From Paracoccus onchidii (GTDB lineage: Bacteria > Pseudomonadota > Alphaproteobacteria > Rhodobacterales > Rhodobacteraceae): 64,000 nucleotides of DNA. The position numbers and the translations under genes are program-made. Positions 29,130 through 38,451 of this stretch are shown here, one piece after another. The stretch covers positions 162,433 to 226,432 of the forward strand of contig NZ_JAQBIE010000005.1 of assembly GCF_028294535.1 (NCBI RefSeq), in the 5' to 3' direction. Below the pieces are notes generated by a model. It searched no databases and was not told where the DNA came from. It was given only the letters and a program-made list of their open reading frames with translations. Each line of letters begins with the position of its first letter. Within the stretch, counting starts at the first letter, position 1.

Positions 29130-32100
29130 TCAGAACTGGAACGTATCGCTTTCCATTGCACCATGCATGTCATGTGACGATGCAGTTACGTGGATCACGG
29201 CTTCTGCGCGCGAGAAATTGCCTTCCTCGTCGGCGGCCCAATAGAAGAAACGATCGGTCCCGGTGAAACCCTGGTTGGGGCGATAAAGAACCATCCCATC
29301 ATCCTGCAGGTAAACGCTGCCATTCAGAGGGTCCGTCATTCCATCGACATAGACATCGCCGCCATCCGGATCGCTGTCATTTGCCACCAGATCGATAAGC
29401 AGGTTCGTGCTTTCGGTGGTCATGCCGATATCGTCGCGCGCCTCTGCGGCGGGGCCACCAAGATTGATCTCGCCATTATAGGGATAGCGCGACTGCAGGA
29501 CGCCGTCCGAATAATCCAATTCGAAGACGAGCATCTGCTTGGCCAGTTCACCTGTGGCGCGGTCGGCGATGTAATCTTCGATCAGAAGAACCGGCGTGCC
29601 GTCGGGAAGGCGCCAATATCCGTTGCTGTTCAGATACCCTTCCTTGTGCCACCCCCACAGACCTTGCTGTTCGATCTCGAAGCTGCGTTCGACCGAACCG
29701 ATCGAGTCGGTCTTGATTCCATCGAAGAAAAGATGGTCGGAATCGGAAATGTAGCGGTCAGCCGTGAGGTCGAATTCCAGCCGACCTTCGGTGAGGTCGG
29801 ACCCTCTGAGAAAGGCCAGCTGGCCGTCGGCGATCTGCGCGATATCACCTTGACGGATATTTACGAAATCGCCGTCAATCACGGTGTTGTGGAAATTGCC
29901 GGGCCTGCCCGTGTTCACATTGGTGTTGTCGGTCAGGTTGAAGGCATGATCGAAACCATCGATGCTGATATTGTTGAACACCATGTCGAAGGCATTGGTG
30001 CCCAGCTTGACCCCTTGATAGGCGTAATCCCAGACCTCGCTATCTTCCGGGCGCTGTCCGATGAGATCGAAATCGAGGAAGGTGTAGTGGCCGGTATAGC
30101 TGACGGCAACGCCTTCACGGGTTTCCCAGTTCAGGAAGCCGTCGAACACACTGCGCACATCATGCCCTTGATCGGGGTTTTCCTTGACGACGATCAGGCC
30201 TGTATTGGTGCCGAACGCCTCGTTGTCTCGGAATGTCTGAATCGGTGCCTTGTCATTGCCCAGGCTGTCGCGACCGTAACCCAGTTCGGATTGGTGCAAT
30301 GTGTCGGGGTCAACGGAATCCCGTTCCCCCCTGTGCAACCACACAAAGCCGTGGGTCGTATTGGCGGCGACGTTGCCGACGACCTCGACCAGACGACCGG
30401 CAAACCAGAAACCGTCACCTGTGCGCGCGTCATTCCCGTCGACTTCGCTGTTCTTGACCGCGACGTCGCTGGCCGCCCAGCCTTGGGATTTGATGGCAAT
30501 ATTGTTGTACCATGTCCCGGTCTCGTTGCCGTCCTCGGCGACGAAGGCCGCCCCCCAGACATCGAATGCCACATTGCTTGTCAGGTCGGCGTTCGACGAG
30601 TGGTGGACATAGCCCCAGCCGGGCGAACCATCCACCACATTGCCCAATGCGATGGCGGGGTTTTCAAGGTCCGTTACGCCCGCCTCGTGGAAGTGGAATG
30701 GATAGCGCGCTTCGACATTGGCATCTGGAGACAGGTTGCCGACACCACCGAAGTCATCGGCCGAACCGGCGAATTCGGATTTATCGGTGCGTCCCATATC
30801 CGCAAAGGTCGCATAGCGCACATCAACATCGTCATTATGCATGAACATGACGTGCCCACGCTGATGCACGGGGGTGTCTTCACCAGCTTCGCTGCTGAAG
30901 GTGACGTTGCGCGTCATGTTTGCGACATATGCTTTCAGATCATCGCGGGGCGTGTCGTGATCATAGGTCAGCGGGCGATCCAGGGTAATGGTCGTGCCGT
31001 TGATGGCGGTGATATAGACCTCTTCGTCCTGGCTTTCGGCGAAGTCCATCCCCTGAATGTCGTTGTTCCAATAGAAACCTTGCTGATAGGTGCCTGTCAG
31101 AACCAGTTTGTCGCCGACCTGCCATCCGGTGGGAATTTCTTCGAGGGACAGGGTGGTGTCCCCGGCCATCGCGTCGGTTTCAACCTTCAGATGCGATGTC
31201 TTTTCCTGACCGTGGATATTCACTTCGCCCATGGCAACCATGCCACGGGAAAGCAGGGCAGGGTCCCAGTTCACATCGATATTGCCATTGTCGGCGAACA
31301 CGATATCGACATTCGTGCCTGCTTCGACGGGGTCATGCTCAGAGCCGATGTTGAACTGACCCGTCGGCGAAACGACGATCGTGTCAACCACCAGACGACT
31401 GTCCTGATCGGTGGCGAAGTGCAGCACACCATCGACACGCAGGGTAAAGATCGAGCTGTCGTTTTCTTCACTGTACCCGACCGAGATCCCCTCGGGGATC
31501 AGCACGCGGGCACCCTCACCGGGGATCTCGCCGTTGTGCCAGGTCGAGGCGTCGTTCCAGTCACCATGATTGATGGCGATATGTGTCGCTTCCTGCCGGG
31601 GCACAAGGTCCAGAGTGGCCATATGGTTCGCCATGCCTGCTTCATGGCCGTCCATCTCGTGCTCGGGCATGTTGCGAACCATTTCCACGAACTCGGCGAT
31701 TTCCTGCGGTGTTTGCGGAGGATCGATCAGGTCGCCCGATCCGCCACCGTGATGGCCGCCATCGGCACCATCGCCCGACCCGTTGTCCGATGCGCCGATA
31801 TTGATTGAAACATTGGCCTGATCCTGACCGCCATTGCCGTCTGACAGCGTATAGCTGAATCCACCCGCACCCTCACCATCGGCGGTAAAGTGAATCTGGT
31901 CGCCAACGATCATCGCGCTTCCATTGGAGACATTCGAGAGGTTGGAAATGGATAGCGCATCTCCGTCGATATCGCTGTCATTTGCCAGCAGATCCGCGAT
32001 GTCGATCATCAGCATATTGCCGTTCGTGACCGTGAAGCCGCTGTCATTCACGGCTTCGGGCGCATCGTTCTGGGCGGCGACGTTCACCGTGACGCGCGCC

Positions 32101-33527
32101 GTGTCGGTTGCGCCATGCTCATCCGTGACTTCATAAAGAAAGCTGTCGGTGCCGTTGAAATTGGCGTTCGGAACATAGCTGATGGTGCCGTCATCATTCA
32201 GCGTGACTGTGCCATTGGCAGCTTGTTCGACCGAGGAAATGGTCAGGGCATCACCATCGGCGACAACGTCGTTTTCCAGCGCCGCAACGCGCAGGCTGCC
32301 ATCCTCTGTCATGCTGCGAGTGTCGTCACGCGCATCCGGTCGGGTGTTTTCAACAGGCCCGGTCCCGCCATCCGCCTGAACCGAAATCGAAACCAGGGCC
32401 TGATCCTCTTCGCCCTGACCATCGGACAGCCGATACTGAAAGCTTGCATCACCGGTTTCATCGCTGACGAACCGGATACGATCGCCCACGATCTCGGCCG
32501 TGCCGTTGGTTACGTCGAACAATTCGGTGATCGACAGGGCGTCCCCGTCGACATCGAGATCATTCGCCAGCAAATCGGCGATACTGATATACAGCACCTC
32601 GCCCTGTGTGGCGACAATGCCATCGTCATTGCGGGCGTCCGGGGCATCGTTCACCGGGCGGACAGTCACGTTCACACCTGCGGTCGAATATCCACCGCGC
32701 CCGTCGCTGATTTCATATTCGAAACGATCCTCGCCGAAGAAGTCCGGGTCGGCGACATAGGTGACCGATCCGTCGTCATTCAACGTTACGGTGCCATGCG
32801 CCCCATTTTCGACGCGGGTAATGAACAGCTCGTCGCCATCCGCGTCCCTGTCATTGCTCAGGGGGCGCAGCGTGGTGTGCCCGTCTTCCCAAATCGAGCG
32901 ACCATTGTCGCGCGCCTCCGGTGCGGTATTTTCGGCGGGCGGATCAACCGGATCCACGGGCGTCTCGCCGGCGTCATCATCAATCGAATGGCGCAGCAGA
33001 GATGAGTCCAGCGTCGCCCAGCTGTCGCCATTGGCGCTGTGGCGAATATTCAGTTCGGATACGCCCCAGGCCTCGTAATAATCGATCTGAATGGAATACC
33101 AGCCGGATTCCGATACGTTCAGTTCACCTCGCGTGGTGCCCGAGCTTCTTGGGTCGGCATATTCCGCGACGACCTGATCCGCGACCGTCAGACGGAAACC
33201 GTCATCGGTCGTATTGCGGAACCGATGGCTGCCGGCCTCGAGGTAGATCTGCCCCGAAAAGCTGAGCGCGTATTGGTCATAGAGATGGTGGCCGCGGGGA
33301 TCATCCAAAGAATCCGCATCGTCACCCAGAAATGTCACAAGCGATCCGCCGGTGCTGCGATAATCCAGCTCGGTCGATACGAAACTGGCAGCGGGATCAC
33401 CATCAATAAGAGCAAGGGCGTGATCAAGTCCGCCAATTCCGCCCCCGACGTAAACATTCCCCAACAAACCGGACTCGTAGGTGCTGTTGCTCGACAATTC
33501 GCTTGCCGAAACCGGTAGTTTTGCCAT
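29130..33527 (-). CDS. Large secreted PA14 / cadherin-like / G8 / beta-helix protein, CEMIP-TMEM2-like
   Basis: 1465 acidic residues with no N-terminal signal peptide. Residues about 20-185 form a PA14-like module (LSFSGQIYLEAGSHRFRNTTDDG, GWYSIQIDYYEAWG). Four cadherin-like tandem repeats begin near 198, 292, 391 and 486, each with an xNDxDxDGDxLxI calcium-type motif. A Gly/His/Asp linker at about 575-600 is followed by a G8 domain at about 650-775 (NHGDWNDASTWHNGEIPGEG). A right-handed beta-helix region (about 776-1350) contains ARYPFHFHEAG near 940 and AAFVAEDGNETGTW near 1000, the same pattern I recall from animal CEMIP and TMEM2. A fifth cadherin-like repeat ends the protein (DTFQF). Export is probably by a type I system, inferred from the absence of a signal and the repeat composition. 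No secretion genes are adjacent and its ligand is unknown. Confidence 0.85.
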   Translation of the reverse strand: MAKLPVSASELSSNSTYESGLLGNVYVGGGIGGLDHALALIDGDPAASFVSTELDYRSTGGSLVTFLGDDADSLDDPRGHHLYDQYALSFSGQIYLEAGSHRFRNTTDDGFRLTVADQVVAEYADPRSSGTTRGELNVSESGWYSIQIDYYEAWGVSELNIRHSANGDSWATLDSSLLRHSIDDDAGETPVDPVDPPAENTAPEARDNGRSIWEDGHTTLRPLSNDRDADGDELFITRVENGAHGTVTLNDDGSVTYVADPDFFGEDRFEYEISDGRGGYSTAGVNVTVRPVNDAPDARNDDGIVATQGEVLYISIADLLANDLDVDGDALSITELFDVTNGTAEIVGDRIRFVSDETGDASFQYRLSDGQGEEDQALVSISVQADGGTGPVENTRPDARDDTRSMTEDGSLRVAALENDVVADGDALTISSVEQAANGTVTLNDDGTISYVPNANFNGTDSFLYEVTDEHGATDTARVTVNVAAQNDAPEAVNDSGFTVTNGNMLMIDIADLLANDSDIDGDALSISNLSNVSNGSAMIVGDQIHFTADGEGAGGFSYTLSDGNGGQDQANVSINIGASDNGSGDGADGGHHGGGSGDLIDPPQTPQEIAEFVEMVRNMPEHEMDGHEAGMANHMATLDLVPRQEATHIAINHGDWNDASTWHNGEIPGEGARVLIPEGISVGYSEENDSSIFTLRVDGVLHFATDQDSRLVVDTIVVSPTGQFNIGSEHDPVEAGTNVDIVFADNGNIDVNWDPALLSRGMVAMGEVNIHGQEKTSHLKVETDAMAGDTTLSLEEIPTGWQVGDKLVLTGTYQQGFYWNNDIQGMDFAESQDEEVYITAINGTTITLDRPLTYDHDTPRDDLKAYVANMTRNVTFSSEAGEDTPVHQRGHVMFMHNDDVDVRYATFADMGRTDKSEFAGSADDFGGVGNLSPDANVEARYPFHFHEAGVTDLENPAIALGNVVDGSPGWGYVHHSSNADLTSNVAFDVWGAAFVAEDGNETGTWYNNIAIKSQGWAASDVAVKNSEVDGNDARTGDGFWFAGRLVEVVGNVAANTTHGFVWLHRGERDSVDPDTLHQSELGYGRDSLGNDKAPIQTFRDNEAFGTNTGLIVVKENPDQGHDVRSVFDGFLNWETREGVAVSYTGHYTFLDFDLIGQRPEDSEVWDYAYQGVKLGTNAFDMVFNNISIDGFDHAFNLTDNTNVNTGRPGNFHNTVIDGDFVNIRQGDIAQIADGQLAFLRGSDLTEGRLEFDLTADRYISDSDHLFFDGIKTDSIGSVERSFEIEQQGLWGWHKEGYLNSNGYWRLPDGTPVLLIEDYIADRATGELAKQMLVFELDYSDGVLQSRYPYNGEINLGGPAAEARDDIGMTTESTNLLIDLVANDSDPDGGDVYVDGMTDPLNGSVYLQDDGMVLYRPNQGFTGTDRFFYWAADEEGNFSRAEAVIHVTASSHDMHGAMESDTFQF

Positions 33528-33999
33528 TCGTCACGACCTTCTCGAAATCGGATTTGTGATTTTGACGCTGCCGCCAAGACCAATTTTTTTACAGCTTTCA
33601 CACGGCTTGACCGTTAATTCCCGATACAATCACAAGATGAACAAATTACTAACGGCACCACTGCGTAGTTGATTGAACCTTAGTTTACTGCCAGATTAAT
33701 ATGCAAGACGCGCCTTAAATATGGGTGACAGTATCGGCGAGATTTCACCGGTTGAATTAAAATCTAAGCATGGTGCTGCCCAAAATTATATTATGATCAA
33801 TTCGTCTGCAATAATTGACATCGTAAAGTTCAACTATAAAGTGTATATCCTTTCGGAAAGGTTCGTCATTCCTGAATTGTCGCGCCGTTGATACCTGGAA
33901 CGTCCGAATCACCTTGATGACGCCAGATTTTCAGTGATTGTGCCAGGTCCGGAAGCGATTCTTGCGCTTGGCAAAGCCAGGAACAGAAAGGAAAAATGT
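33528..33999. other. AT-rich leader and intergenic region of the large repeat-domain gene
   Basis: 472 bases between the divergent large gene and the VOC gene. The part from about 33630 to 33870 is clearly AT-richer than the window average (for example AAAATTATATTATGATCAAT). It should contain both promoters. I saw no gene, no obvious palindromic operator and no repeat. The base composition supports recent acquisition of this segment or an H-NS-like silenced promoter, which is inference. Confidence 0.5.
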
Positions 34000-34425
34000 A
34001 TGCGTTCATTGTTTCATCTGGCCATCCATGTCACCGATCTTGACGCCGCGCGCGGTTTCTATGGCGGTGTGCTTGGTTGTGCGGAAGGGCGTTCCACCGA
34101 GACATGGGTGGATTTCGATTTCTTCGGGCATCAGCTGTCACTGCACCTTGGCACGCCTTTCCAGACATCACGCACGGGCATGGTGGGTGATCATATGGTG
34201 ATGATGCCGCATATCGGGGTGGTGCTGGGGCTTGATGACTGGTTTGCGCTGTCCGGGCGGCTGGAAGATGCGGGGATCGCATTTGATATTCCGCCCGTCG
34301 TCCGGTTCGAAGGGCAGGCGGGCGAACAACGAACCATGTTTTTCTTCGACCCCTCTGGAAACCCGATCGAGATCAAGGGGTTCAAGGACTTCGATTCATT
34401 GTTCGAGACCTCGAACAATGCATAG
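34000..34425 (+). CDS. VOC (glyoxalase/dioxygenase) superfamily protein
   Basis: A 141-residue single-domain VOC protein with paired beta-alpha-beta-beta-beta modules. It starts LFHLAIHVTDLDAARGFYGGVLG (metal-ligand His region near residue 8) and ends MFFFDPSGNPIEIKGF (Glu ligand near residue 128). Such proteins are metal-dependent dioxygenases, lyases or binding proteins, and the substrate is not readable here. The ATG at 34000 is supported by AAAGGAA eight bases upstream. It converges with the ectoine operon and ends in a shared hairpin. Confidence 0.82.
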   Translation: MRSLFHLAIHVTDLDAARGFYGGVLGCAEGRSTETWVDFDFFGHQLSLHLGTPFQTSRTGMVGDHMVMMPHIGVVLGLDDWFALSGRLEDAGIAFDIPPVVRFEGQAGEQRTMFFFDPSGNPIEIKGFKDFDSLFETSNNA

Positions 34426-34429
34426 GCAC

Positions 34430-34467
34430 GATCAGGCCCCGCTGCCGGAAAGCAGCGGGGCCTGATC
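34430..34467. terminator. Hairpin between VOC gene and ectoine operon
   Basis: Perfect 16-bp stem GATCAGGCCCCGCTGC / GCAGCGGGGCCTGATC with a CGGAAA loop, placed between convergent stops. There is no strong T-tract on either side, so it may act as a strong bidirectional structure rather than a textbook terminator. Confidence 0.7.
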
Positions 34468-34491
34468 TGTTGATCCTGCGGGTTGGCCGGG

Positions 34492-35928
34492 TCAGGCGGC
34501 CTGCGACATGCGCTCGGGCGTTTCTTCGACCAGTTCGCCATGAAGGGCCTTGATCGCAGGTTTCATCACGTCGCGCTCAACGATGAACTGCACATCGACC
34601 TGGCGCGGTCCCTGCGTCGCGCCAATGGCCTCCAGCCCGTTCTGGCTCAGAGCGTTCAGGCCACGGCTCAGAACTGCAAGCCCGTCGAGGTCCCGACCAA
34701 CAGCCGCAACCATCGATATTGCGCGCGAGGTGACCTCAGCAGTCGGATATTTCTGCAACAGATCCTTTTCGACGCGTCGCAGCACCTTGAGGGATGTATC
34801 AACGTAATGCGTGATCGTGTTGGCGTTGGATACCTTGGACACGATGCGAACCTGATGCCTTGTCAGGATATCGATGATCGAAGCATCATACCCTTTGACG
34901 CCAACCATATCCTGTTCGAACAGCTCCAGCGCGAACAGATCCAGGCCGGTCACGATTTCGACGGCTGAGCTTTCGGCCGGCTTTTCGTTGATCAGCGTTC
35001 CTGGATCGTCGGGTTCGAATGCGTTGGTCACACGCAAGGGCACCCCTGATTGCCGCAAGGTCTTGGCGGCTTTCGGGTGAATCGCCTCCATCCCCAGGTT
35101 CGACAGCTGATCGGCCACATCGTAATTGGTGATCCCCAGCTTTCGCACCGCCTCTGTGCCAACCAGATTGGGGTCGGCCGAGGACAGGTGAAACTCTTTG
35201 TGGATGATGGCTTCCTTTGCGCCCGTCAGCGCCGCCAGATGCGAGAAGGTGACCTCGGAATAGCCCCGATCAAATTCACGCATCAGGCCTTCGGCGCACT
35301 GGGCATAGCCTGTCACGATCGGCATTTCGGAGAAGGGATCAACATCCTTCATCGCGCCTTCGATGCGCTGCTGCAGGCTGACATCACCTTCGTCGCGCCA
35401 GCCCGAAAGATCGACGAACCTGGCGTTCACCCCGGCTCGTTGTAGCATCAGAACCGTAACAAGGGCGGAATGGGCCTCACCCAGACCGGAAAGCAGCTCG
35501 CGTGTCTGCAGCATATGTTCGGACAGGCGGAAATGCCCGTATGAACACAGGCGCTGAAGATCGATCAGGCAGTTTCTGGCGCCCAGAATGCGATCCTTCA
35601 CGAAGGCCTCGGCCTGTTCGATATCGGCGGGATGGTCCAGAACCTGCGTATGGGCCTTCGACATGGCATCGGCGACCCGATCCAAGGCGTCATGCCAACC
35701 GTGGTCGCTGTCGGAACTGGCAAAGGCCGCATAAACGCCAGCTTCGCCGGTTTTCTTGTGTTCAAGCAACAGGTTTGTAATGCCACCAAAGGCCGAGACA
35801 ACGAAAATTCGACCATAACGATCGGCGCTGTCATGATCTGGCACGAACAGCGTATCGCGCAGCTCATTGACCCGCGACATCGACGTGCCGCCGATTTTCT
35901 CGACTGTATGTTGTCGCGTTTCTGTCAT
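34492..35928 (-). CDS. ask: Ectoine-specific aspartate kinase
   Basis: A 478-residue aspartokinase of the Ask_Ect type, which phosphorylates aspartate to feed ectoine synthesis free from lysine/threonine feedback. The start HTVEKIGGTSMSRVNELRD carries the KxGGTS kinase motif. The middle has FDRGYSEVTFSHLAALTGAKEAIIHKEFHLSSADP, and two C-terminal ACT-like domains follow from about residue 320 (DLFALELFEQDMVGVKGYD). It begins four bases after ectC and is the last gene of ectABC-ask. The ATG at 35928 is chosen over an in-frame upstream codon lying inside ectC. Confidence 0.94.
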   Translation of the reverse strand: MTETRQHTVEKIGGTSMSRVNELRDTLFVPDHDSADRYGRIFVVSAFGGITNLLLEHKKTGEAGVYAAFASSDSDHGWHDALDRVADAMSKAHTQVLDHPADIEQAEAFVKDRILGARNCLIDLQRLCSYGHFRLSEHMLQTRELLSGLGEAHSALVTVLMLQRAGVNARFVDLSGWRDEGDVSLQQRIEGAMKDVDPFSEMPIVTGYAQCAEGLMREFDRGYSEVTFSHLAALTGAKEAIIHKEFHLSSADPNLVGTEAVRKLGITNYDVADQLSNLGMEAIHPKAAKTLRQSGVPLRVTNAFEPDDPGTLINEKPAESSAVEIVTGLDLFALELFEQDMVGVKGYDASIIDILTRHQVRIVSKVSNANTITHYVDTSLKVLRRVEKDLLQKYPTAEVTSRAISMVAAVGRDLDGLAVLSRGLNALSQNGLEAIGATQGPRQVDVQFIVERDVMKPAIKALHGELVEETPERMSQAA

Positions 35929-35932
35929 GCGA

Positions 35933-36328
35933 TCAGTCCGCAAGTTCGTCGACAGGCGCATATGACCCGTCTTCGCGATGCACTTCCTTGCCGGTCACTG
36001 GCGGGTTGAAGCAACAGGCCATCACCAGCTCTTCTTCGGCACGCAGGGTGTGCTTGTCATTCAGGTTCAGCGCATACATCACGCCCGGTTTGATCTCATG
36101 GGTCTGGCCGGTTGCCAGATCCGTGATCGAACCGCGCCCGGCCATGCAATAGACGCTTTCGAAATGGTGCTTGTAGTGGAACGTATGCTCCGATCCGGCC
36201 TCTAGCGTGGTGATGTGGAAGGAAAAGCCCATTCCGTCATCGGCCAGAAGCATCCGCACCGAGTTCCAGCGCGCATCCGAAACAGAGCGGTCGGTTTCCT
36301 TGAGCTTGTTGAAATCACGAACGATCAT
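35933..36328 (-). CDS. ectC: L-ectoine synthase
   Basis: A 131-residue cupin that cyclises N-gamma-acetyl-diaminobutyrate to the compatible solute ectoine. It starts [16 protein letters not shown]. The cupin motifs [24 protein letters not shown] (iron-ligand His/Glu/Tyr region) and [26 protein letters not shown] are intact. GGAG lies eight bases before the ATG. It is separated from ectB by five bases and from ask by four, so expression is tightly coupled. No ectoine hydroxylase (ectD) follows in this window. Confidence 0.97.
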   Translation of the reverse strand: MIVRDFNKLKETDRSVSDARWNSVRMLLADDGMGFSFHITTLEAGSEHTFHYKHHFESVYCMAGRGSITDLATGQTHEIKPGVMYALNLNDKHTLRAEEELVMACCFNPPVTGKEVHREDGSYAPVDELAD

Positions 36329-36333
36329 GTCGG

Positions 36334-37623
36334 TTACTCCGCAGCAGTTTTTGTTGTTTCAATGCTTTCGCGCGCGGCTTCCAGCAGGATGTCAAAACCC
36401 TTGCCGAACAGCTCGACCGAGGTGGTCAGCGGTGCCAGTACCTTGACGACCTGACCTTCGCTTCCCGAAGTTTCGATCACCAGACCACGTGCATAGGCGC
36501 GCGCGCAGATATCACCCGCCAGCTCACCGCTGCCGACATCGACGCCGCGCATCAATCCGCGCCCTTTCAGGAACGAACCGGGGATCAGCATCGACAATTC
36601 CTTCAGGCGCGTCTCGATCAGATCGGCTTTCTCGGCCAGTTCATCTTCGAACGCGGCATTTGCCCAGAACTTCTCGATCGCGACCCGCGCGGTTACGAAG
36701 GCGTGGGTGTTGCCACGGAAGGTGCCGTTATGTTCTGCCGGTCCAAAGACGTCATGCTGTGGCCGAACCAGCAACAGCGCCAGCGGCAGGCCAAAGCCGG
36801 AAACCGATTTGGCCATCGTCACAATGTCGGGCATGACGCCCATGCCTTCAAACGAGAAGAAGGTGCCGGCGCGGCCGCAACCTGCCTGAATGTCATCAAC
36901 GATGAACAATGCACCATGTTTCTTGGCGATTTTCGCGATTTTCTTGATGAAATCGGCTGATGCAGCATTCAAACCGCCTTCGCCCTGGATTGTTTCCATC
37001 ATGATCGCGGCGGGTGCGTCAACGCCGCCCGAGGCATCTGACAGCATCTGATCCAGCAAGGCCGCACCATCGACACCGCCGGCATAGGCGTCATAGGGCA
37101 TCCGGGTCACGCCATGGGTGTCCATTCCCGCGCCACCGCGGTGGTATCCATTGCCGGTGGCCGCCAAGGCGCCCATCGTCACGCCGTGAAAGCCATTCGT
37201 GAAGGCGATGATATTCGTGCGACCAGTGACCTTCCGGGCGATCTTCATGGCGGCTTCGACCGCATTCGCGCCGGTGGGGCCAGTGAACATCACCCGGTGA
37301 TCCATACCGCGAGGCGCAAGGATATGGCTGTCCATCGCTTCGAGAAAGGCAGCCTTGGTCGTGCTGTGCAGGTCCAGACCATGTGCCAGCCCGTCATTCG
37401 AGATGTGATCGATCAGGGCGGATTTCATGTCGGGGTCGTTATGGCCGTAGTTCAGTGATGAACAGCCGGCCAGAAAGTCGATATATTCGGATCCGCTTTC
37501 ATCGATCAGCTTCGATCCCCGCGCAGCCGTGAAAACCGCAGGGATGCTGCGGCAATACGAGCGCGCTTCGCTTTCGCGTCGGGTGAAAATATCGGTCGGT
37601 GTCGTGGTCATGTCTTTAGGCAT
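36334..37623 (-). CDS. ectB: Diaminobutyrate--2-oxoglutarate transaminase
   Basis: A 429-residue PLP aminotransferase, class III, that makes L-2,4-diaminobutyrate from aspartate semialdehyde and glutamate, the first committed ectoine step. Family landmarks are [75 protein letters not shown] and the PLP-lysine in [15 protein letters not shown] near residue 275. The first ATG (37623) is supported by AAAGGAA eight bases upstream; a second ATG four codons later is possible. Confidence 0.97.
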   Translation of the reverse strand: MPKDMTTTPTDIFTRRESEARSYCRSIPAVFTAARGSKLIDESGSEYIDFLAGCSSLNYGHNDPDMKSALIDHISNDGLAHGLDLHSTTKAAFLEAMDSHILAPRGMDHRVMFTGPTGANAVEAAMKIARKVTGRTNIIAFTNGFHGVTMGALAATGNGYHRGGAGMDTHGVTRMPYDAYAGGVDGAALLDQMLSDASGGVDAPAAIMMETIQGEGGLNAASADFIKKIAKIAKKHGALFIVDDIQAGCGRAGTFFSFEGMGVMPDIVTMAKSVSGFGLPLALLLVRPQHDVFGPAEHNGTFRGNTHAFVTARVAIEKFWANAAFEDELAEKADLIETRLKELSMLIPGSFLKGRGLMRGVDVGSGELAGDICARAYARGLVIETSGSEGQVVKVLAPLTTSVELFGKGFDILLEAARESIETTKTAAE

Positions 37624-37676
37624 GAGAGTTCCTTTCGCACAAAGTGCGTTTGCGGAATTTCCGGGGCCGGGTGAGA

Positions 37677-38225
37677 TCAGGCCGCGCTGGCGGGCTGAGC
37701 TGCCGCCGATTGGGAAAGCGTGATGGTCACCATATGTTCGGTGGCGTGCTTTCCGTCAAAATGAACGTCGCGCGTGTAATGCGCCGCGTCGGACAATTCG
37801 CCGCCAACTTCGCGGGCAAAGCTGCGAAACAGCGCCCAAGAGGCGTCGTTGTCCTTGGTGATCGTCGTGTTCAGGCATGTGGCGCCCGCGCAGGAATCGC
37901 GCGAAGTCAGATGTTCCAGCATGCGCCGGCCCAGTCCCAGCCCGCGGGCCTTGGGGCTGACCGCGACCTGCCAGACGAACAGGGCGTTCTTCTTCGGGAT
38001 CATGTGACCCGAAATCCAGCCGACTATCTCGCCATCCATTTCGGCGACCACGCAAGTGTCCGAGAAATGCTCTGCTTGAACCAGATTGCAGTACATCGAG
38101 TTCTCGTCCAGCGGCTTGCACTGGCGCACCAGATCCCAGATCGCGGCGCCATCCGTGCTGTCGGGCTGACGCATGGTCAGGGTCCGCGGGCGAAGTGTTT
38201 CGAAGTCTGCCATGTCCTTGGGCAT
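37677..38225 (-). CDS. ectA: L-2,4-diaminobutyric acid acetyltransferase
   Basis: A 182-residue GNAT-fold enzyme that acetylates diaminobutyrate in ectoine synthesis. It contains DGAAIWDLVRQCKPLDENSMYCNLVQAEHF, characteristic of EctA, and the acetyl-CoA loop VSPKARGLGLGRRMLEHL near residue 98. It is the first gene of ectABC-ask, 53 bases upstream of ectB. The 226-base gap to the divergent ectR holds the promoter. The start at 38225 is followed by a second ATG in frame; GAGG lies about 11 bases upstream of the first. Confidence 0.95.
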   Translation of the reverse strand: MPKDMADFETLRPRTLTMRQPDSTDGAAIWDLVRQCKPLDENSMYCNLVQAEHFSDTCVVAEMDGEIVGWISGHMIPKKNALFVWQVAVSPKARGLGLGRRMLEHLTSRDSCAGATCLNTTITKDNDASWALFRSFAREVGGELSDAAHYTRDVHFDGKHATEHMVTITLSQSAAAQPASAA

Positions 38226-38451
38226 GCTTTCTTGATCCTCAATTGCTTCGCCTATCTAACTAGTAAAGGACCGCTCTGGTTGCAACCGTTTCGTTGGGAA
38301 GTTGAAATATCACGGTAATTTACTGATATTTATCTATAAAACAGGGAAGGTGGTGACTTGCAGTGAGGTAAAGTGCTTAGTCAAGCGAATTATTTTGACG
38401 TCGATATTTAGAGGATTGAAGGATCTTGCCCTGTCATGGCATTATCGGTCC
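38226..38451. promoter_or_regulatory. Divergent ectABC / ectR promoter region
   Basis: 226 AT-rich bases between ectA and ectR, where an osmotically controlled promoter and the EctR operator are expected. Candidate operator elements seen are a GTCAA-N10-TTGAC inverted repeat (38380-38399) and a TATCTAACTAGTAA stretch with a central ACTAGT (about 38253-38266). Neither is an exact match to the published methylotroph EctR1 site as I remember it. Confidence 0.5.

Noticed and set aside
29190..31808. Open frame of about 870 codons antisense to the large G8 protein gene
   Set aside because: The sense strand has clear domains and repeats; the antisense product has none, and such long shadows are expected at this GC content.
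29130..33527. RTX toxin identity for the large repeat protein
   Set aside because: No GGxGxDxxx nonapeptide arrays are present; the repeats are cadherin-like.
34492..38225. Ectoine hydroxylase gene (ectD) in the ectoine cluster
   Set aside because: No dioxygenase-like coding sequence occurs next to ectABC-ask; the neighbours are a VOC protein and gnd.
38302..38451. Longer EctR starting 50 codons upstream
   Set aside because: The upstream codons are AT-rich and unlike the gene, and would occupy the promoter region. The MarR fold is complete from 38452.
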